A stretch of DNA of 64,000 nt from Peptoniphilus senegalensis JC140 (GCF_000321025.1 NZ_HE610717.1:496017-560016); one strand, 5' to 3'. Counted from the stretch's first letter, positions 41,714 to 52,874 are shown. Notes: a model not told the origin generated them from the sequence alone. A program made the numbers and translations.

Positions 41714-44056
41714 TCACCTAAACTCTATATTTAAAAATATTTTATTATCTTCTTCTATCTTGCTATTATTAATTACCCTATTTAAAGCATCTATTAACAT
41801 TGGAAGGTCCCTAGGTATTATTTTTAGAGAAAACTTTGTCCTATTAATATTCTGTATTTTTGGCAACTTTATAAATTTTGTCACCATTAGATCTAAATTC
41901 TTTATATCAAGAGACATTTGTCTTAAAAATTTTTCTGCCCAGACTTGTGTTAAATTTTCATCATAAGAAGAAAATTCAAACTCAATAAGTTTCCTATAAG
42001 GTGGATACAAAAATAGTTTTCTATCTTCTATTTCATAATTATAAAAATCCTCATAATTTCCACTTGCAGAATATTTAATAATTTCACTATCTGGACTATA
42101 TGTTTGAATAATAACTTCGCCCCTTTTTGAGGCACGACCAGCCCTACCAGCAACTTGTGTTATAAGTTGAAAAGTTCTTTCTTTTGCCTTGTAATCGGAA
42201 ATATATAAAGACATATCTGCAGCTACAATTCCAACTAAGGTTACATTTTCAAAATCAAAGCCCTTGGAAACCATTTGAGTTCCAATAATTATATCTACTT
42301 CTTTATTTTTTACAATTTCATAAAATTTTTCAAAGGAATCTTTTTTAGTAGTTGTGTCTCTATCCATGCGAAGAACATTTGCCTCTGGGAATAATTTATT
42401 TACTTCCTCTTCTACTTTTTGTGTGCCAACTCCAAACTGCTTAATAAACTTTGAACCACAGCTTGGACAGACTTTGGGAAGTGGTTTTGTCTTTCCACAA
42501 TAATGACAAATAAGTCTATTTTTCGCCTTGTGATAAGTCATTGAAATATCACAATCCTCACATTTTATTACTTCTCCACAAGACCTGCAGGAGATAAAAT
42601 TTGAAAAACCACGGCGGTTTAAAAACAAAATTATCTGCTCTTTCTTCTTTAATTTTTCCTCAATTGCTGCTTTAAGCTCCCTACTAAAAATGGAAATATT
42701 GCCCATTATTAGTTCATCTCTCATGTCCACAATTTTTGTTTCTGGTAAGAAAGCCCCTTTTTTCGCTCTGTTTTTTAACTCACATAGATTATAAAAATCA
42801 TTTTTTGCATAAAAATAAGATTCAATGGAAGGAGTTGCAGATCCTAATACAACTTTTCCCCTATTCTTCATTCTGTTAATTGCAACTTCAATTGTGTCAT
42901 ATTTCAAATTATCATGAAATTCATAGGAAGAATCGTGAGATTCATCTATAATAATCATCTTTAAATTTTTAAATGGAACAAAAACCGCACTTCTAACCCC
43001 AACAACGACTTTTACTTCTCCATTTAAAACTTTTCTATACTCATCATATCTCTCCCCAGAAGAAAGTTTTGAATGTATAATTGCCACACTGTCGCCAAAT
43101 CTTCCCTTAAATCTTTCAATCATTTGAGGAGTAAGACCAATTTCAGGAACAAGGACAATAACCTCTCCACCTTTTTCTATTACTTTTGACGCCAGATTCA
43201 AATATACTTCAGTCTTTCCACTTCCTGTAAGACCATGCAAGAGTGAAACAACCTTATCCCTTTTAATAATACTTTCGAGAGCTTTTTGTTGTTCCTCATT
43301 TAAAGCCAACTTTTCTGACACAAATTTTTTTTCCACTGGCTCTCTATTTACTTCTTTTTTGTACTCAAGAATTAAATCTTTATTGATTAAGGTTTTTATA
43401 GGAGAATAAGAAACACCAATAGTAGACATTACTTCAACCCTAGATACATCCTTTTTATTTTTTATAAAATCAAAAACTTGAGCTTGTTTTTCATTAATAT
43501 TTTCTAATTTTTTTGCATCAAAATTTTCTGAAATTTTAAGATAATTAATAAGCTTTGGCTTTACCGCAATTAGTGGTTCATAATTATATTTTATAAATCC
43601 CTTTGCCCTAAGTTTTTTTATAATTTTCTTCTCATCAAAACTTAAATCTTCAAAATATTTATTAATATCTACAGAATTTAATTCTTCAAGTTCTCTTCCT
43701 TGAGGATATTTTTCCACAATAATTTTCTTTTTAATTTTTTGCAAATTTCCTGGAGGTAAAATTGGTGCAAAAGCTTTTGAATATCCAATTAAATACCTAT
43801 TTCTCATCCAAAGTCCAAGTTCAATTAAATCTTTTGAAATAATTGGCTCATCATCTAAGACAGAATTAATTTCTTTAAGTTTTTCTAAATGTTTCCCAGA
43901 ATAACTTGCATGCAAAAAAAGGACGATTCCAACTCGGTAACTTTTGCCAAAATTCACAAGAACACGCATACCTGGTTTAACATCATCTTTTACTATATAT
44001 GTATAAAGTTTATCTATTTTTTGAAAATTATTTTCTATAAAAATATCTGCAAACAT
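41714..44056 (-). CDS. priA: Primosomal helicase PriA
   Basis: A 780-residue replication-restart helicase. The N-terminal DNA-binding region (about 1-200) is followed by Walker A LTGSGKTEVYL near 276-286, a DESH box in IIIDESHDSSYEFH near 365-378, the eight-cysteine zinc region (CRSCGEVIKCEDCD ... CHYCGK ... CPSCGS, about 485-540) and helicase motifs such as QVAGRAGR near 640. It reloads the replisome at stalled forks. Five bases separate it from def, and AGGTGA precedes the ATG. Confidence 0.97.
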   Translation of the reverse strand: MFADIFIENNFQKIDKLYTYIVKDDVKPGMRVLVNFGKSYRVGIVLFLHASYSGKHLEKLKEINSVLDDEPIISKDLIELGLWMRNRYLIGYSKAFAPILPPGNLQKIKKKIIVEKYPQGRELEELNSVDINKYFEDLSFDEKKIIKKLRAKGFIKYNYEPLIAVKPKLINYLKISENFDAKKLENINEKQAQVFDFIKNKKDVSRVEVMSTIGVSYSPIKTLINKDLILEYKKEVNREPVEKKFVSEKLALNEEQQKALESIIKRDKVVSLLHGLTGSGKTEVYLNLASKVIEKGGEVIVLVPEIGLTPQMIERFKGRFGDSVAIIHSKLSSGERYDEYRKVLNGEVKVVVGVRSAVFVPFKNLKMIIIDESHDSSYEFHDNLKYDTIEVAINRMKNRGKVVLGSATPSIESYFYAKNDFYNLCELKNRAKKGAFLPETKIVDMRDELIMGNISIFSRELKAAIEEKLKKKEQIILFLNRRGFSNFISCRSCGEVIKCEDCDISMTYHKAKNRLICHYCGKTKPLPKVCPSCGSKFIKQFGVGTQKVEEEVNKLFPEANVLRMDRDTTTKKDSFEKFYEIVKNKEVDIIIGTQMVSKGFDFENVTLVGIVAADMSLYISDYKAKERTFQLITQVAGRAGRASKRGEVIIQTYSPDSEIIKYSASGNYEDFYNYEIEDRKLFLYPPYRKLIEFEFSSYDENLTQVWAEKFLRQMSLDIKNLDLMVTKFIKLPKIQNINRTKFSLKIIPRDLPMLIDALNRVINNSKIEEDNKIFLNIEFR

Positions 44057-44084
44057 TCTTCACCTATAAAAGAGCTAGATTTCT

Positions 44085-45278
44085 CTAGCTCATAAGATTT
44101 TTTACTCTATCTAAAATTTCTTTTGCAAGTTCAGCTTTACTCATGATTTCTAAATCGTCAATGTTATCTTTACTTATAATAGAGACAATATTAGTGTCAC
44201 TTCCAAAACCTGCACCCTTTTTCTTAATATTATTGGCAACAATCATGTCAAAATTCTTTTTTACAAGCTTTTCTTTAGCATACTCATAAACATTTGTGGA
44301 TTCAGCTGCAAAACCAACTATAATTTGATTTTTTTTCAAACTTCCATAATGAGCAGCTATGTCTGGATTTTTTTCCATTTCAATTAAATTCATTTGACTG
44401 TCATTGCCCTTTTTAATCTTTTCTTCACTGTAAGATTTAGGTCTATAATCACTTGGTGCTGCAGCTTTTATTAAAACATCACAGTCATCAAAATATTTTC
44501 CAACAGCATCAAACATATCCCTTGTAGTTTTTACCCTAACAAAGTTATCAACCTTTGGAATATCTATTTTTGTCGGACCGGATATAAGAGTGACCTTTGC
44601 TCCCCTCTTATTTGCATTGTCTGCCAAAGCATAACCCATCTTTCCTGACGAATAATTTGAAATAAATCTTACTGGGTCGAGAGGTTCCACAGTTGGACCA
44701 GCTGTTATAAGAACATGCTTTCCTCCCAAATCCTTTTCCATTAGAGCCCTATCAATTTCATCAACTATTTCACTTGGCTCCAGCATTTTTCCACTTCCAT
44801 AGTCATTGCAAGCCAATAAGTCTTCTTTAGTCTCTAAAATAATTACTCCTCTATTTTTTAGAGTTTCCATATTTTTTTGATTGGCTTCTGAATTTAACAT
44901 AACAGTATTCATGCCTGGTGCAAGCATAACTTTTGACCTTGATGCCATTAAAACTGTAGTAAGCATATCATCAGCAATACCATTTGCAAATTTGCCAATT
45001 AAATTAGCAGATGTTGGTGCTATAACTATTATATCAGCCCATTTAGCTAGAGAAATATGCTCCACATCCATGTTAAATAATTGATTGAACATTTCGCAGT
45101 GCACAACATTATTTGACATAGTTTGAAAAGTTAAAGGCCTTACAAATTCAGTTGCATTTTTAGTCATAACAACCTTAACTTCAGCTCCTAACTTTCTTAA
45201 CAAACTACAAATCCCTGGAGATTTATAAGATGCAATGCCACCAGTAACTCCAAGAAGAATTTTTTTTCCTTTTAACAT
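44085..45278 (-). CDS. coaBC: Coenzyme A biosynthesis bifunctional protein CoaBC
   Basis: A 397-residue fusion. Residues 1-180 form the flavin-dependent phosphopantothenoylcysteine decarboxylase: GVTGGIASYKSP, HISLAKWADIIVIAPTSANL (active histidine), PGMNTVM and the cysteine in ACNDYGSGKM. Residues 185-397 form the phosphopantothenate-cysteine ligase (ITAGPTVEPLDPVRFISN, KKKGAGFGSDTN). It converts phosphopantothenate to phosphopantetheine in two steps. It follows rpoZ by one base. Confidence 0.96.
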   Translation of the reverse strand: MLKGKKILLGVTGGIASYKSPGICSLLRKLGAEVKVVMTKNATEFVRPLTFQTMSNNVVHCEMFNQLFNMDVEHISLAKWADIIVIAPTSANLIGKFANGIADDMLTTVLMASRSKVMLAPGMNTVMLNSEANQKNMETLKNRGVIILETKEDLLACNDYGSGKMLEPSEIVDEIDRALMEKDLGGKHVLITAGPTVEPLDPVRFISNYSSGKMGYALADNANKRGAKVTLISGPTKIDIPKVDNFVRVKTTRDMFDAVGKYFDDCDVLIKAAAPSDYRPKSYSEEKIKKGNDSQMNLIEMEKNPDIAAHYGSLKKNQIIVGFAAESTNVYEYAKEKLVKKNFDMIVANNIKKKGAGFGSDTNIVSIISKDNIDDLEIMSKAELAKEILDRVKNLMS

Positions 45279-45279
45279 T

Positions 45280-45582
45280 TTATTCCTCTTCTAGGTCTTC
45301 TGAGCTCAACTTTTCTATTTTTTCTTGTTTAATTTTTTCGATTAATTCTTCTTTTTCTTCTGCTACCTTCTTTTCATATTGAGAATCAGATAATCTTTCG
45401 CCAAACTTAATTTTTCCAGCCATAATTTCTTCAATAGCAATTGTAACTGGATTTTCACTTTTTGTATCCACAAGTGGTGGGTTTCCTTCAATTAATTTTC
45501 TTGATCTCTTTGAAACCAAAATTGCAAGTTCGTATCTTGAATTTGCAACTTCTCTTAACTCTTTAAAAGATGGTATAATCAT
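45280..45582 (-). CDS. rpoZ: RNA polymerase omega subunit
   Basis: A 100-residue small subunit that helps assemble RNA polymerase. YELAILVSKRSRKL (17-30) and NPVTIAIEEIMAGKI (about 44-58) are the conserved core; the tail from about residue 65 is acidic and lysine-rich. It lies between gmk and coaBC, the usual Firmicutes order, and overlaps gmk by four bases. Confidence 0.94.
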   Translation of the reverse strand: MIIPSFKELREVANSRYELAILVSKRSRKLIEGNPPLVDTKSENPVTIAIEEIMAGKIKFGERLSDSQYEKKVAEEKEELIEKIKQEKIEKLSSEDLEEE

Positions 45583-46199
45583 TTATTTCTCTCCTCTTCT
45601 GCTTGAACTTCTTTCTTAATATCTTTGTGCCTTTTAACTCTCAATTTTTCTGCAGCTATAATAGTTTCAATGTCCCTAACAGCATTGTCTATTACGTCAT
45701 TTATAACAAAATAATCATATTCTCCAACAAAATCAAGTTCTTTAAAAGCATTCTTATATCTTGTTTCTATTTCATCTTCAGTTTCTGTGTCCCTCTTAAC
45801 AAGGCGAGATTTCAGTTCATCCATAGTAGGAGGAATTAAGAAAATAAAGACTGCTTCTTTGTATTTCTTTTTTACTTGTAAGGCTCCTTGTACATCAATT
45901 TCTAAAAGTACAATTTCTCCTTTTTCAATTTCATCAAAAACAAATTGTTTTGGAGTTCCATAATAATTAGTATGAACAAAGGCATGCTCCAAAAGCTCAT
46001 CATTTTCTACCATTTTTTCAAATTCTTCTCTTGTAGCAAAAAAATAATTTTCTCCATTTACTTCGCCTGGTCTAGGCGTTCTAGTAGTAACTGAAGTAGA
46101 AAAAATTATATCATCGTTGTTTTTCATAAGAGCCTCACTGACAGTTCCCTTTCCAGAACCAGAAGGACCTGACAAAACTAATAAAAATCCGCCGTCCAA
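45579..46199 (-). CDS. gmk: Guanylate kinase
   Basis: A 206-residue kinase that makes GDP from GMP. P-loop GPSGSGKG is at 11-18; STSVTTRTPRPGEVNGENYFF (positions 35-55) is the GMP-binding part. The start is a TTG at 46199 preceded by AGGATGGTGA; no in-frame ATG is close, and the family begins within a few residues of the P-loop. It follows the yicC gene. Confidence 0.95.
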   Translation of the reverse strand: MDGGFLLVLSGPSGSGKGTVSEALMKNNDDIIFSTSVTTRTPRPGEVNGENYFFATREEFEKMVENDELLEHAFVHTNYYGTPKQFVFDEIEKGEIVLLEIDVQGALQVKKKYKEAVFIFLIPPTMDELKSRLVKRDTETEDEIETRYKNAFKELDFVGEYDYFVINDVIDNAVRDIETIIAAEKLRVKRHKDIKKEVQAEEERNK

Positions 46200-46221
46200 A
46201 TCATCACCATCCTAATTTATA

Positions 46222-47097
46222 TTATTCAACATTTTGTACTTGTTCACGCAATTTTTCAATCTCAGATTTAAGGAGTACAACCTTACTTGTAATTTCGATA
46301 TCATTTGATTTTGAGCCAATTGTATTAGATTCCCTATTCATCTCTTGAATTAAAAAATCTAATTTTCTTCCAATCGCTCCCTCTGACTTTATTATATCAT
46401 TAAAATTATCTATATGTATTTTCAATCTAGTAATTTCTTCGTCAATTGAGAGTTTGTCCAGCATAATTGCAATTTCAGTCAAAATTCTATCTTCATCTAT
46501 TTTACTTAATTCTAAATATTCAGAAATCCTATCTCTAAGCTTTTTCTCATTTTCCCTAAGAGAAATTGGGGCTCTCTTTTCAATAAATGAAGTAATATTT
46601 CTTATTTCTTCTAACTTTATAAGAAAATCTTCCTTAATTTTCTCCCCTTCAATATTTCTTGCTTCGACAAAATCTTTAGATGCTAATTCCACTATATTTA
46701 TAAGTTCATCTTTAATGTAGTCTCCATCAAACTCTGCCTTTTGAGGTTTAAGAATATTTCCAACTTCTATTAATTTTGAAAAAGAAAGATCTTCAACTAC
46801 TCCATATTTTTCCTGTAAATCTTTACTTATACTAATATACTTATTTAGAAGCTCATAGTCAACATCAATTTTGACTTCACTAGAGTCCAAATATTCAAAA
46901 TTAATGAATACATCAACTTTACCTCTTTTGATTTTACTTTTAATAAAAGATTTTACCGCTTCCTCAGTATACATAATAGACGATGGCATCCTTACGTTGA
47001 TGTCAAGATATCTATTGTTAACTGATTTCATCTCAACTTTTATATAAAAGTTATCGCTTCTCTTCTCAAAAAGGCCGTAGCCAGTCATGCTATTCAT
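46222..47097 (-). CDS. yicC: YicC/YloC-type endoribonuclease
   Basis: A 291-residue protein beginning MNSMTGYG, the family hallmark, with KSVNNRYLDINVRMP near 25-39 and the conserved C-terminal section GRKLDFLIQEMNRESNTIGSKSND (positions 244-267) that holds the acidic residues linked to RNase activity. YicC proteins cleave RNA. It leads the gmk-rpoZ-coaBC-priA-def-fmt run and starts just after the leuS terminator, with GAGGAG as ribosome site. Confidence 0.94.
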   Translation of the reverse strand: MNSMTGYGLFEKRSDNFYIKVEMKSVNNRYLDINVRMPSSIMYTEEAVKSFIKSKIKRGKVDVFINFEYLDSSEVKIDVDYELLNKYISISKDLQEKYGVVEDLSFSKLIEVGNILKPQKAEFDGDYIKDELINIVELASKDFVEARNIEGEKIKEDFLIKLEEIRNITSFIEKRAPISLRENEKKLRDRISEYLELSKIDEDRILTEIAIMLDKLSIDEEITRLKIHIDNFNDIIKSEGAIGRKLDFLIQEMNRESNTIGSKSNDIEITSKVVLLKSEIEKLREQVQNVE

Positions 47098-47117
47098 AAA
47101 AACTCCTCATAAAGAAA

Positions 47118-47141
47118 CAAAAAGCACTAAAAAGTGCTTTT
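47118..47141 (-). terminator. Terminator after leuS
   Basis: AAAGCACT and AGTGCTTT around a short T-rich loop, then TTTTTGTTTC on the minus strand. It divides asnS-leuS from the yicC run; no clear promoter fits between it and yicC, so readthrough or a promoter within leuS would feed yicC. Confidence 0.75.
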
Positions 47142-47145
47142 CATT

Positions 47146-49557
47146 TTATTTTACAACAATATTTACTATCTTATTTGGAATATAAATTTTCTTAACAACT
47201 TTCTTTGATTCAATATTTTTGGCAAAAAGTTCATCCTTTTCTGCCACTTCAAATACTTCATCTTGTGAAGCATCTCTTTCAATTTTAATTGTGTATCTAA
47301 CTTTACCATTAAATTGAACAGGAATTTCTATTTCATCATCAATTGTCATTTTTTCATCAAATTTAGGCCAAACTTGTTCTGAAAGAACTCCACCCAAGTC
47401 GCATACTTGCCACAATTCTTCTGTTATATGTGGGGCAACTGGATTTAATAAAATTAAGAAAGTTCTAAAATCTTCTTTTGTAATTTTACCCTTAGAATTG
47501 AAACTATTTGAAAGTGTCATAAGTTGTGCAATGGCAGTATTTGCTTTTAAGCTTGCATAATCTTCAGTAACTTTTTTAATAGTTTTGTGAATTTCAGCTG
47601 CCAAATCTTCACTGTATTCATCGCCATCAACAACTATAGCTTGTAAATTCCAAACTCTTTCCAAAAATCTTCTGCAGCCTTTAACTCCATTTTCTGACCA
47701 TGGAACTGGTTTTTCAAAATCGCCAATAAACATTTCATAACATCTAAGTGTATCAGCTCCATAATCTCTTACAATGTCGTCTGGATTTACAACATTTCCT
47801 CTTGATTTAGACATTTTTTCATTGTTGCCACCAAGAATCATACCATGAGAAGTTCTCTTTTGGTATGGCTCTTTAGTAGGTACAGCTCCAATATCATACA
47901 AGAATTTGTGCCAAAATCTTGAATAAAGTAAGTGAAGTGTTGTATGTTCCATTCCACCATTATACCAGTCTACTGGAGTCCAATATTCAAGTGCTTCTTT
48001 ACTTGCAAGTTCTTTATCATTATGTGGATCAGTATATCTCAAGAAATACCATGATGAACCAGCCCATTGTGGCATTGTATCTGTTTCTCTTTTTGCAGGT
48101 CCGCCACACTTTGGACATCTTGTATTTACCCAATCAGTCATCTTAGCAAGTGGTGATTCCCCTGAATCAGTTGGCTCATAATTTTCAACTTCTGGGAGTA
48201 AAAGTGGAAGTTCTTCTTCTGGAAGAGCTACATGACCACATTTTTCACAGTGAACTATAGGTATTGGTTCTCCCCAATATCTTTGTCTAGAAAATACCCA
48301 GTCTCTAAGCTTGTAATTTATTTTTCTGTCGCCAAGTTTATTTTCTTCTAAATATTCAATCATCTTGGCAATAGCTTCTTTTACTTCAAGACCATTCAAT
48401 ATCCCTGAATTTATCATTTTTCCGCTTGAAGTTTCTGTATTTGCATGTTCGCTAACGTCAGAACCTTCAATAACTGGAATTATATCAAGTCCAAATTTCT
48501 TTGCAAAGTCATAGTCACGATCATCGTGAGCTGGAACAGCCATAATAGCTCCTGTTCCATAAGTCATTAATACATAATCAGAAATCCAAATTGGTATTTC
48601 TTTATTTGTAAGTGGATTAATTGCCTTAATCCCCTTAATTTCAACACCAGTTTTATCTTTTTCTAATTCAGTTCTTTCAAATTCACTTTTCTTTGCACAC
48701 TCTACTTTATAAGCATTTATTTCATCTGAATTTTCAATTTTATCTGAATACTTTTCGATTAAAGGATGTTCTGGCGCTATTACCATGTATGTTGCTCCAT
48801 AAATTGTGTCAGGTCTAGTGGTAAAAACTTCTAGTTTTTCATCAAAATCTTTAAGTGAAAAGTTTATACTTGCCCCTTCACTTCTCCCAATCCAATTTTT
48901 TTGTTGAGTCACAACTCTATCTATAAAATCAAGGTCGTCTAGATCTGAAATCAATCTATCTGCATATTCTGTTATTTTTAGCATCCATTGACTTTTTACT
49001 CGTCTAACAACTTCTTCTCCACATCTTTCGCATTTTCCGCCAACAACTTCTTCGTTGGAAAGTCCAACTTTACATGAAGGACACCAGTTTATTGGCATCT
49101 CTTTTTTGTAAGCTAGGCCATGTTTATATAATTGTAGAAAAATCCATTGTGTCCACTTGTAATATTCTGGGTCTGTTGTATTAATTTCTCTAGTCCAGTC
49201 AAAAGAAAATCCAATAGATTTTAATTGTTCTTTAAAATGTGCAATATTATTTTTTGTAACTATAGCTGGATGAATTTTATTTTTTATTGCAAAATTTTCA
49301 GTTGGAAGACCAAAAGCATCCCAACCCATTGGGAAAAGTACATTATATCCTTGCATTCTCTTCATTCTTGAAACAATATCAAGAGCTGTGTAGGGTCTTG
49401 GATGACCTACGTGAAGTCCTTGTCCTGATGGATAAGGAAATTCTACAAGTGCATAGAATTTTTCTTTATCAGAATTATTTTCACAGACAAAAGATTCATG
49501 TTCATCCCAAAAGTCTTGCCATTTTTTTTCTATTTCGTTTGGTGTATATTTATTCAT
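47146..49557 (-). CDS. leuS: Leucyl-tRNA synthetase
   Basis: An 803-residue class I synthetase. HVGH (the HIGH motif) is at 49-52, a zinc ribbon with CPSC and CERCGEE follows near 150-175, the editing domain ([31 protein letters not shown]) spans about 220-400 and KMSKS in [11 protein letters not shown] lies near 578. It charges tRNA-Leu. It is eight bases after asnS and probably cotranscribed. The short leader upstream of asnS leaves no room for a T-box. Confidence 0.97.
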   Translation of the reverse strand: MNKYTPNEIEKKWQDFWDEHESFVCENNSDKEKFYALVEFPYPSGQGLHVGHPRPYTALDIVSRMKRMQGYNVLFPMGWDAFGLPTENFAIKNKIHPAIVTKNNIAHFKEQLKSIGFSFDWTREINTTDPEYYKWTQWIFLQLYKHGLAYKKEMPINWCPSCKVGLSNEEVVGGKCERCGEEVVRRVKSQWMLKITEYADRLISDLDDLDFIDRVVTQQKNWIGRSEGASINFSLKDFDEKLEVFTTRPDTIYGATYMVIAPEHPLIEKYSDKIENSDEINAYKVECAKKSEFERTELEKDKTGVEIKGIKAINPLTNKEIPIWISDYVLMTYGTGAIMAVPAHDDRDYDFAKKFGLDIIPVIEGSDVSEHANTETSSGKMINSGILNGLEVKEAIAKMIEYLEENKLGDRKINYKLRDWVFSRQRYWGEPIPIVHCEKCGHVALPEEELPLLLPEVENYEPTDSGESPLAKMTDWVNTRCPKCGGPAKRETDTMPQWAGSSWYFLRYTDPHNDKELASKEALEYWTPVDWYNGGMEHTTLHLLYSRFWHKFLYDIGAVPTKEPYQKRTSHGMILGGNNEKMSKSRGNVVNPDDIVRDYGADTLRCYEMFIGDFEKPVPWSENGVKGCRRFLERVWNLQAIVVDGDEYSEDLAAEIHKTIKKVTEDYASLKANTAIAQLMTLSNSFNSKGKITKEDFRTFLILLNPVAPHITEELWQVCDLGGVLSEQVWPKFDEKMTIDDEIEIPVQFNGKVRYTIKIERDASQDEVFEVAEKDELFAKNIESKKVVKKIYIPNKIVNIVVK

Positions 49558-49565
49558 ATTAACTC

Positions 49566-50954
49566 CTAAAATTCAGCATTTCCAACAGTTCTTGGGAATG
49601 GTATTACATCTCTTATATTTTTCATTCCTGTTATATACATTACAGCTCTTTCAAATCCAAGTCCATAACCTGAGTGAACAACAGAGCCATATCTTCTTAA
49701 ATCAAGGTACCAGTCATAAGTTTCCATATTCATTCCAATATTCTTCATCTTTTCTTCTAGAATATCAAGTCTGTGTTCTCTTTGGCTTCCTCCAATGATT
49801 TCGCCAACTCCTGGTACTAATAAATCCATTGCCGCTACAGTTTTTTTGTCATCATTTTCATACATATAGAATGCTTTGATTTCCTTAGGATAATTTGTTA
49901 CAAATACTGGTTTTTTATAAACTTCTTCAGTTATATATCTTTCGTGTTCAGTTTGAAGGTCTATTCCCCAACTAACTGGATAGTTAAATTCTCTATCAGC
50001 TTTTTCTAGAATTTTAATAGCTTCTGTATAAGTTATTCTTGCAAATTCATTTTCAACAACATTTTGTAGTCTTTCAAGAAGACCCTTGTCAATAAAATTG
50101 TTAAAGAATTCCATTTCTTGTGGCGCATTTTCTAAAACATAAGAGATAATGTATTTTAACATTTCTTCAGAAATGTCCATATTAACATTTAAGTCTGCAA
50201 ATGCCATTTCAGGTTCAATCATCCAAAATTCAGCAGCATGTCTTTGCGTATTTGAATTTTCTGCTCTAAATGTTGGTCCAAAAGTGTATATATTCTTGAA
50301 AGCTTCTGCAAAGGCTTCAGCTTCAAGTTGACCTGATACTGTTAAATGAGTTTTTTTGTTAAAAAAGTCTTTTGAGTAATCAACTTCTGTTGGCTCAGAT
50401 TTTGCAATACTATCAATATCAAGAGTTGTAACTTGGAACATTTCTCCAGCACCTTCGGCATCTGATGTTGTAATTATTGGAGCGTGAACATATACAAATC
50501 CTTTTTCTTGGAAGAATTTGTGAATTGCATAAGCAATTAGTGACCTAACTCTAAAAATAGCATTAAATGTATTTGCTCTTGGACGAAGATGAGCTATTGT
50601 TCTTAAATATTCCATTGTATGTCTCTTCTTTTGAAGAGGATAAGAAGGATCAGATGAACAAATGGCAACAATTTTATTTGCTTGAAGTTCAAAAGATTGA
50701 TTTTTCCCTGGAGATTTAACAATTTTCCCAGTAACTTCAAGAGAAGAAGATATTGGATATTTTTCCACTTCATCAAAATTATAAAGGTCCTTACCATAAA
50801 CTACTTGAATAGGCTTAAAAACTGTTCCATCAGTAAGTTCAATAAAACCAAAATTCTTTGAAGCTCTGCTAGTTTTTATCCAACCACTTAATACTATTTC
50901 TTTATCTAAAAAATCTTCTGGATTTTTAAAAATATCTCTAATGCTAATTGACAT
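49566..50954 (-). CDS. asnS: Asparaginyl-tRNA synthetase
   Basis: A 462-residue class IIb synthetase. The N-terminal OB fold ([21 protein letters not shown], about residues 20-40) is followed by the catalytic core: motif 2 [25 protein letters not shown] near 218-242 and motif 3 [15 protein letters not shown] near 429-443. The [11 protein letters not shown] variant indicates AsnRS rather than AspRS. A near-consensus promoter (50991-51019) and an AGGAGG site precede it. Confidence 0.96.
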   Translation of the reverse strand: MSISIRDIFKNPEDFLDKEIVLSGWIKTSRASKNFGFIELTDGTVFKPIQVVYGKDLYNFDEVEKYPISSSLEVTGKIVKSPGKNQSFELQANKIVAICSSDPSYPLQKKRHTMEYLRTIAHLRPRANTFNAIFRVRSLIAYAIHKFFQEKGFVYVHAPIITTSDAEGAGEMFQVTTLDIDSIAKSEPTEVDYSKDFFNKKTHLTVSGQLEAEAFAEAFKNIYTFGPTFRAENSNTQRHAAEFWMIEPEMAFADLNVNMDISEEMLKYIISYVLENAPQEMEFFNNFIDKGLLERLQNVVENEFARITYTEAIKILEKADREFNYPVSWGIDLQTEHERYITEEVYKKPVFVTNYPKEIKAFYMYENDDKKTVAAMDLLVPGVGEIIGGSQREHRLDILEEKMKNIGMNMETYDWYLDLRRYGSVVHSGYGLGFERAVMYITGMKNIRDVIPFPRTVGNAEF

Positions 50955-50990
50955 AATTCCTCCTAATTTGTTTTCCTTACATAATGTTTA

Positions 50991-51019
50991 AGTATATAAT
51001 TAAATCCCTTATTTGTCAA
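50991..51019 (-). promoter_or_regulatory. Sigma-A promoter of asnS-leuS
   Basis: TTGACA (51014-51019), a 17-base spacer and TATACT (50991-50996) on the minus strand, 36 bases before the asnS ATG. Confidence 0.8.
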
Positions 51020-51025
51020 TTTTAC

Positions 51026-52327
51026 TCACTTCAAAGAGTCAAGATGTTTTTTTATATTAATTTCATGTCCAACATCTTTTGGCTCGTAATACTTTTTGCC
51101 GATAAAATTGTCTGGCATATACTTTTGCTCAACATAAGATCCTTCATAATTGTGTGGGTACAAATATTTTTCATCAGTTTCATTTTGTGGATTGTGCTTG
51201 TCCCTAATAATTTTTGGAATATTTATATTATTTGATTTTTTTACATCTTCCATCGCCTTATTTATTCCAAGATAAGATGCATTTGATTTTTCAGACGTTG
51301 CAAGGTAAGTCACCATCTGTGCCAAAATAATTCTCGCTTCTGGCATACCCACAGCATTTATGCTGTTAAAACAAGCTGAAGCCATTACCATTGCCTGTGG
51401 ATTTGCATTTCCAACATCTTCTGATGCAAAAATTATAAGTCTTCTTGCGATAAACTTTATATCTTCTCCGCCTTCAAGCATCTTTGCAAGATAAATCAAT
51501 GCCGCATCAGGATCAGATCCTCTCATAGACTTAATAAATGCAGAAATTGTATCATAATGCTCATTATTATTTTTGTCATACTTAACATTTTTTATTAAAA
51601 GAGAATTTTCTATTACATTCTCATCTACAAAAATTTTCCCATCTATTTCATCAGTTGATAGAATAGCAATTTCTAAGCTATTTAATAAAAATCTTCCATC
51701 ACCATTTGAATTCTTAACTAGAATTTCTTTTGCAAGTTCTGTGATTTCAACATTTTTGTTCCCAAAGCCTCTTTCTTTATCACTTAATGCAGTTTCAAGC
51801 ATTTTATATAGGTCTTTATCTTCAAGTGGTAGTAAATTTATAATTTGCATCCTAGATAATAGAGCTCTGTTGACTTCGAAATAGGGATTTTCAGTAGTAG
51901 CACCAATTAAAGTTATAATTCCTCTTTCTACAAAAGGTAAAAGAGCGTCCTGTTGCGTCTTATTAAATCTGTGAATCTCATCAATAAAAACTATAGTAGA
52001 TATATTGTGAAACTTCATAGAATCTTCAGCTTTTTTTAAAACTTCGCGAAGTTCCTTTAGGTTTGAAGTTACAGCTGAAAGTTTTATAAAATTTTTATTT
52101 GTAGTTTTTGCAATAATCTCTGCTAAAGTTGTTTTGCCTACTCCAGGAGGCCCGTAAAATAAAATAGAAGAAAGTCTGTCGCTCTTTATAAGCCTTGACA
52201 GGTATTTTCCCTCGCCAATCACATGATCTTGACCCACAAATTCATCTAGACTTCTTGGTCTCATCTTATCTGCAAGAGGTGCCCCATTCATTAAGTTTTT
52301 CTGCATACTAAGTTCAAATAAATCCAT
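51026..52327 (-). CDS. rarA: Replication-associated recombination protein RarA (MgsA)
   Basis: A 433-residue AAA+ ATPase of the clamp-loader-like group. It has MRPRSLDEFVGQDHVIGEG (22-40), Walker A FYGPPGVGKTTLAE near 57-70, Walker B IVFIDEIHRFNKTQQDALLP near 108-127 and the RarA C-terminal domain with MRGSDPDAALIYLAKMLEGGED near 268-289. It acts at stalled forks. It follows nrdR by one base. Confidence 0.95.
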   Translation of the reverse strand: MDLFELSMQKNLMNGAPLADKMRPRSLDEFVGQDHVIGEGKYLSRLIKSDRLSSILFYGPPGVGKTTLAEIIAKTTNKNFIKLSAVTSNLKELREVLKKAEDSMKFHNISTIVFIDEIHRFNKTQQDALLPFVERGIITLIGATTENPYFEVNRALLSRMQIINLLPLEDKDLYKMLETALSDKERGFGNKNVEITELAKEILVKNSNGDGRFLLNSLEIAILSTDEIDGKIFVDENVIENSLLIKNVKYDKNNNEHYDTISAFIKSMRGSDPDAALIYLAKMLEGGEDIKFIARRLIIFASEDVGNANPQAMVMASACFNSINAVGMPEARIILAQMVTYLATSEKSNASYLGINKAMEDVKKSNNINIPKIIRDKHNPQNETDEKYLYPHNYEGSYVEQKYMPDNFIGKKYYEPKDVGHEINIKKHLDSLK

Positions 52328-52328
52328 T

Positions 52329-52787
52329 TTAATTCTTCTTTTTTACAAAATTCTCAAGCTCGTCAACAAAAGACTGTAAGTCTTTAAATTCCCTATAAAC
52401 TGATGCAAATCTTACATAAGAAACTTCATCTAAATCCTTTAATTCATCCATTACCATTTCTCCCACTTCGAGAGAAGTAATTTCTCTTCTCATTGAGTTT
52501 TCAATTTTCTTTTCAATATTATTTACAGCTTCTTCTATTTCGTCAGCAGAAACTGGTCTCTTTTCGCAGGACTTAATCATACCCCTAATAATTTTTTCTC
52601 TATCAAAGGCTTGTCTATTTCCATCTTTTTTTATTACCATTACTGGCGATTTTTCTATTTTTTCATAAGTAGTAAATCTTTTTTGACATTTCAAACACTC
52701 ACGTCTTCTTCTAATTGTATATCCTTCATCAGTAGGTCTTGTATCTAAAACCTTAGAATCATCGTATCCGCAAAATGGACATTTCAT
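52329..52787 (-). CDS. nrdR: Transcriptional regulator NrdR
   Basis: A 152-residue repressor of ribonucleotide reductase genes. Zinc cysteines C3, C6, C31 and C34 form the DNA-binding ribbon; an ATP-cone (about 49-139, VIKKDGNRQAFDREKII) senses nucleotides. The ATG at 52787, preceded by GAGGTGA, matches the family start MKCPFCG; a longer frame to 52814 is not needed. First gene with rarA after ftsZ. Confidence 0.96.
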   Translation of the reverse strand: MKCPFCGYDDSKVLDTRPTDEGYTIRRRRECLKCQKRFTTYEKIEKSPVMVIKKDGNRQAFDREKIIRGMIKSCEKRPVSADEIEEAVNNIEKKIENSMRREITSLEVGEMVMDELKDLDEVSYVRFASVYREFKDLQSFVDELENFVKKKN

Positions 52788-52829
52788 TATCTTCACCTCA
52801 TTTATATAAGCCAATAAACTTTTAAACCT

Positions 52830-52858
52830 ATAATATCACTTAAATTTTTATTAATCAA
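52830..52858 (-). promoter_or_regulatory. Sigma-A promoter of nrdR-rarA
   Basis: TTGATT (52853-52858), 17 bases, TATTAT (52830-52835) on the minus strand. Confidence 0.65.
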
Positions 52859-52874
52859 TGTAGTCAAATAAACT

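Noticed and set aside
50955..51025. T-box leader before asnS-leuS
   Set aside because: The promoter is about 36 bases before the ATG, leaving no room for a T-box, and the conserved T-box sequence is absent.
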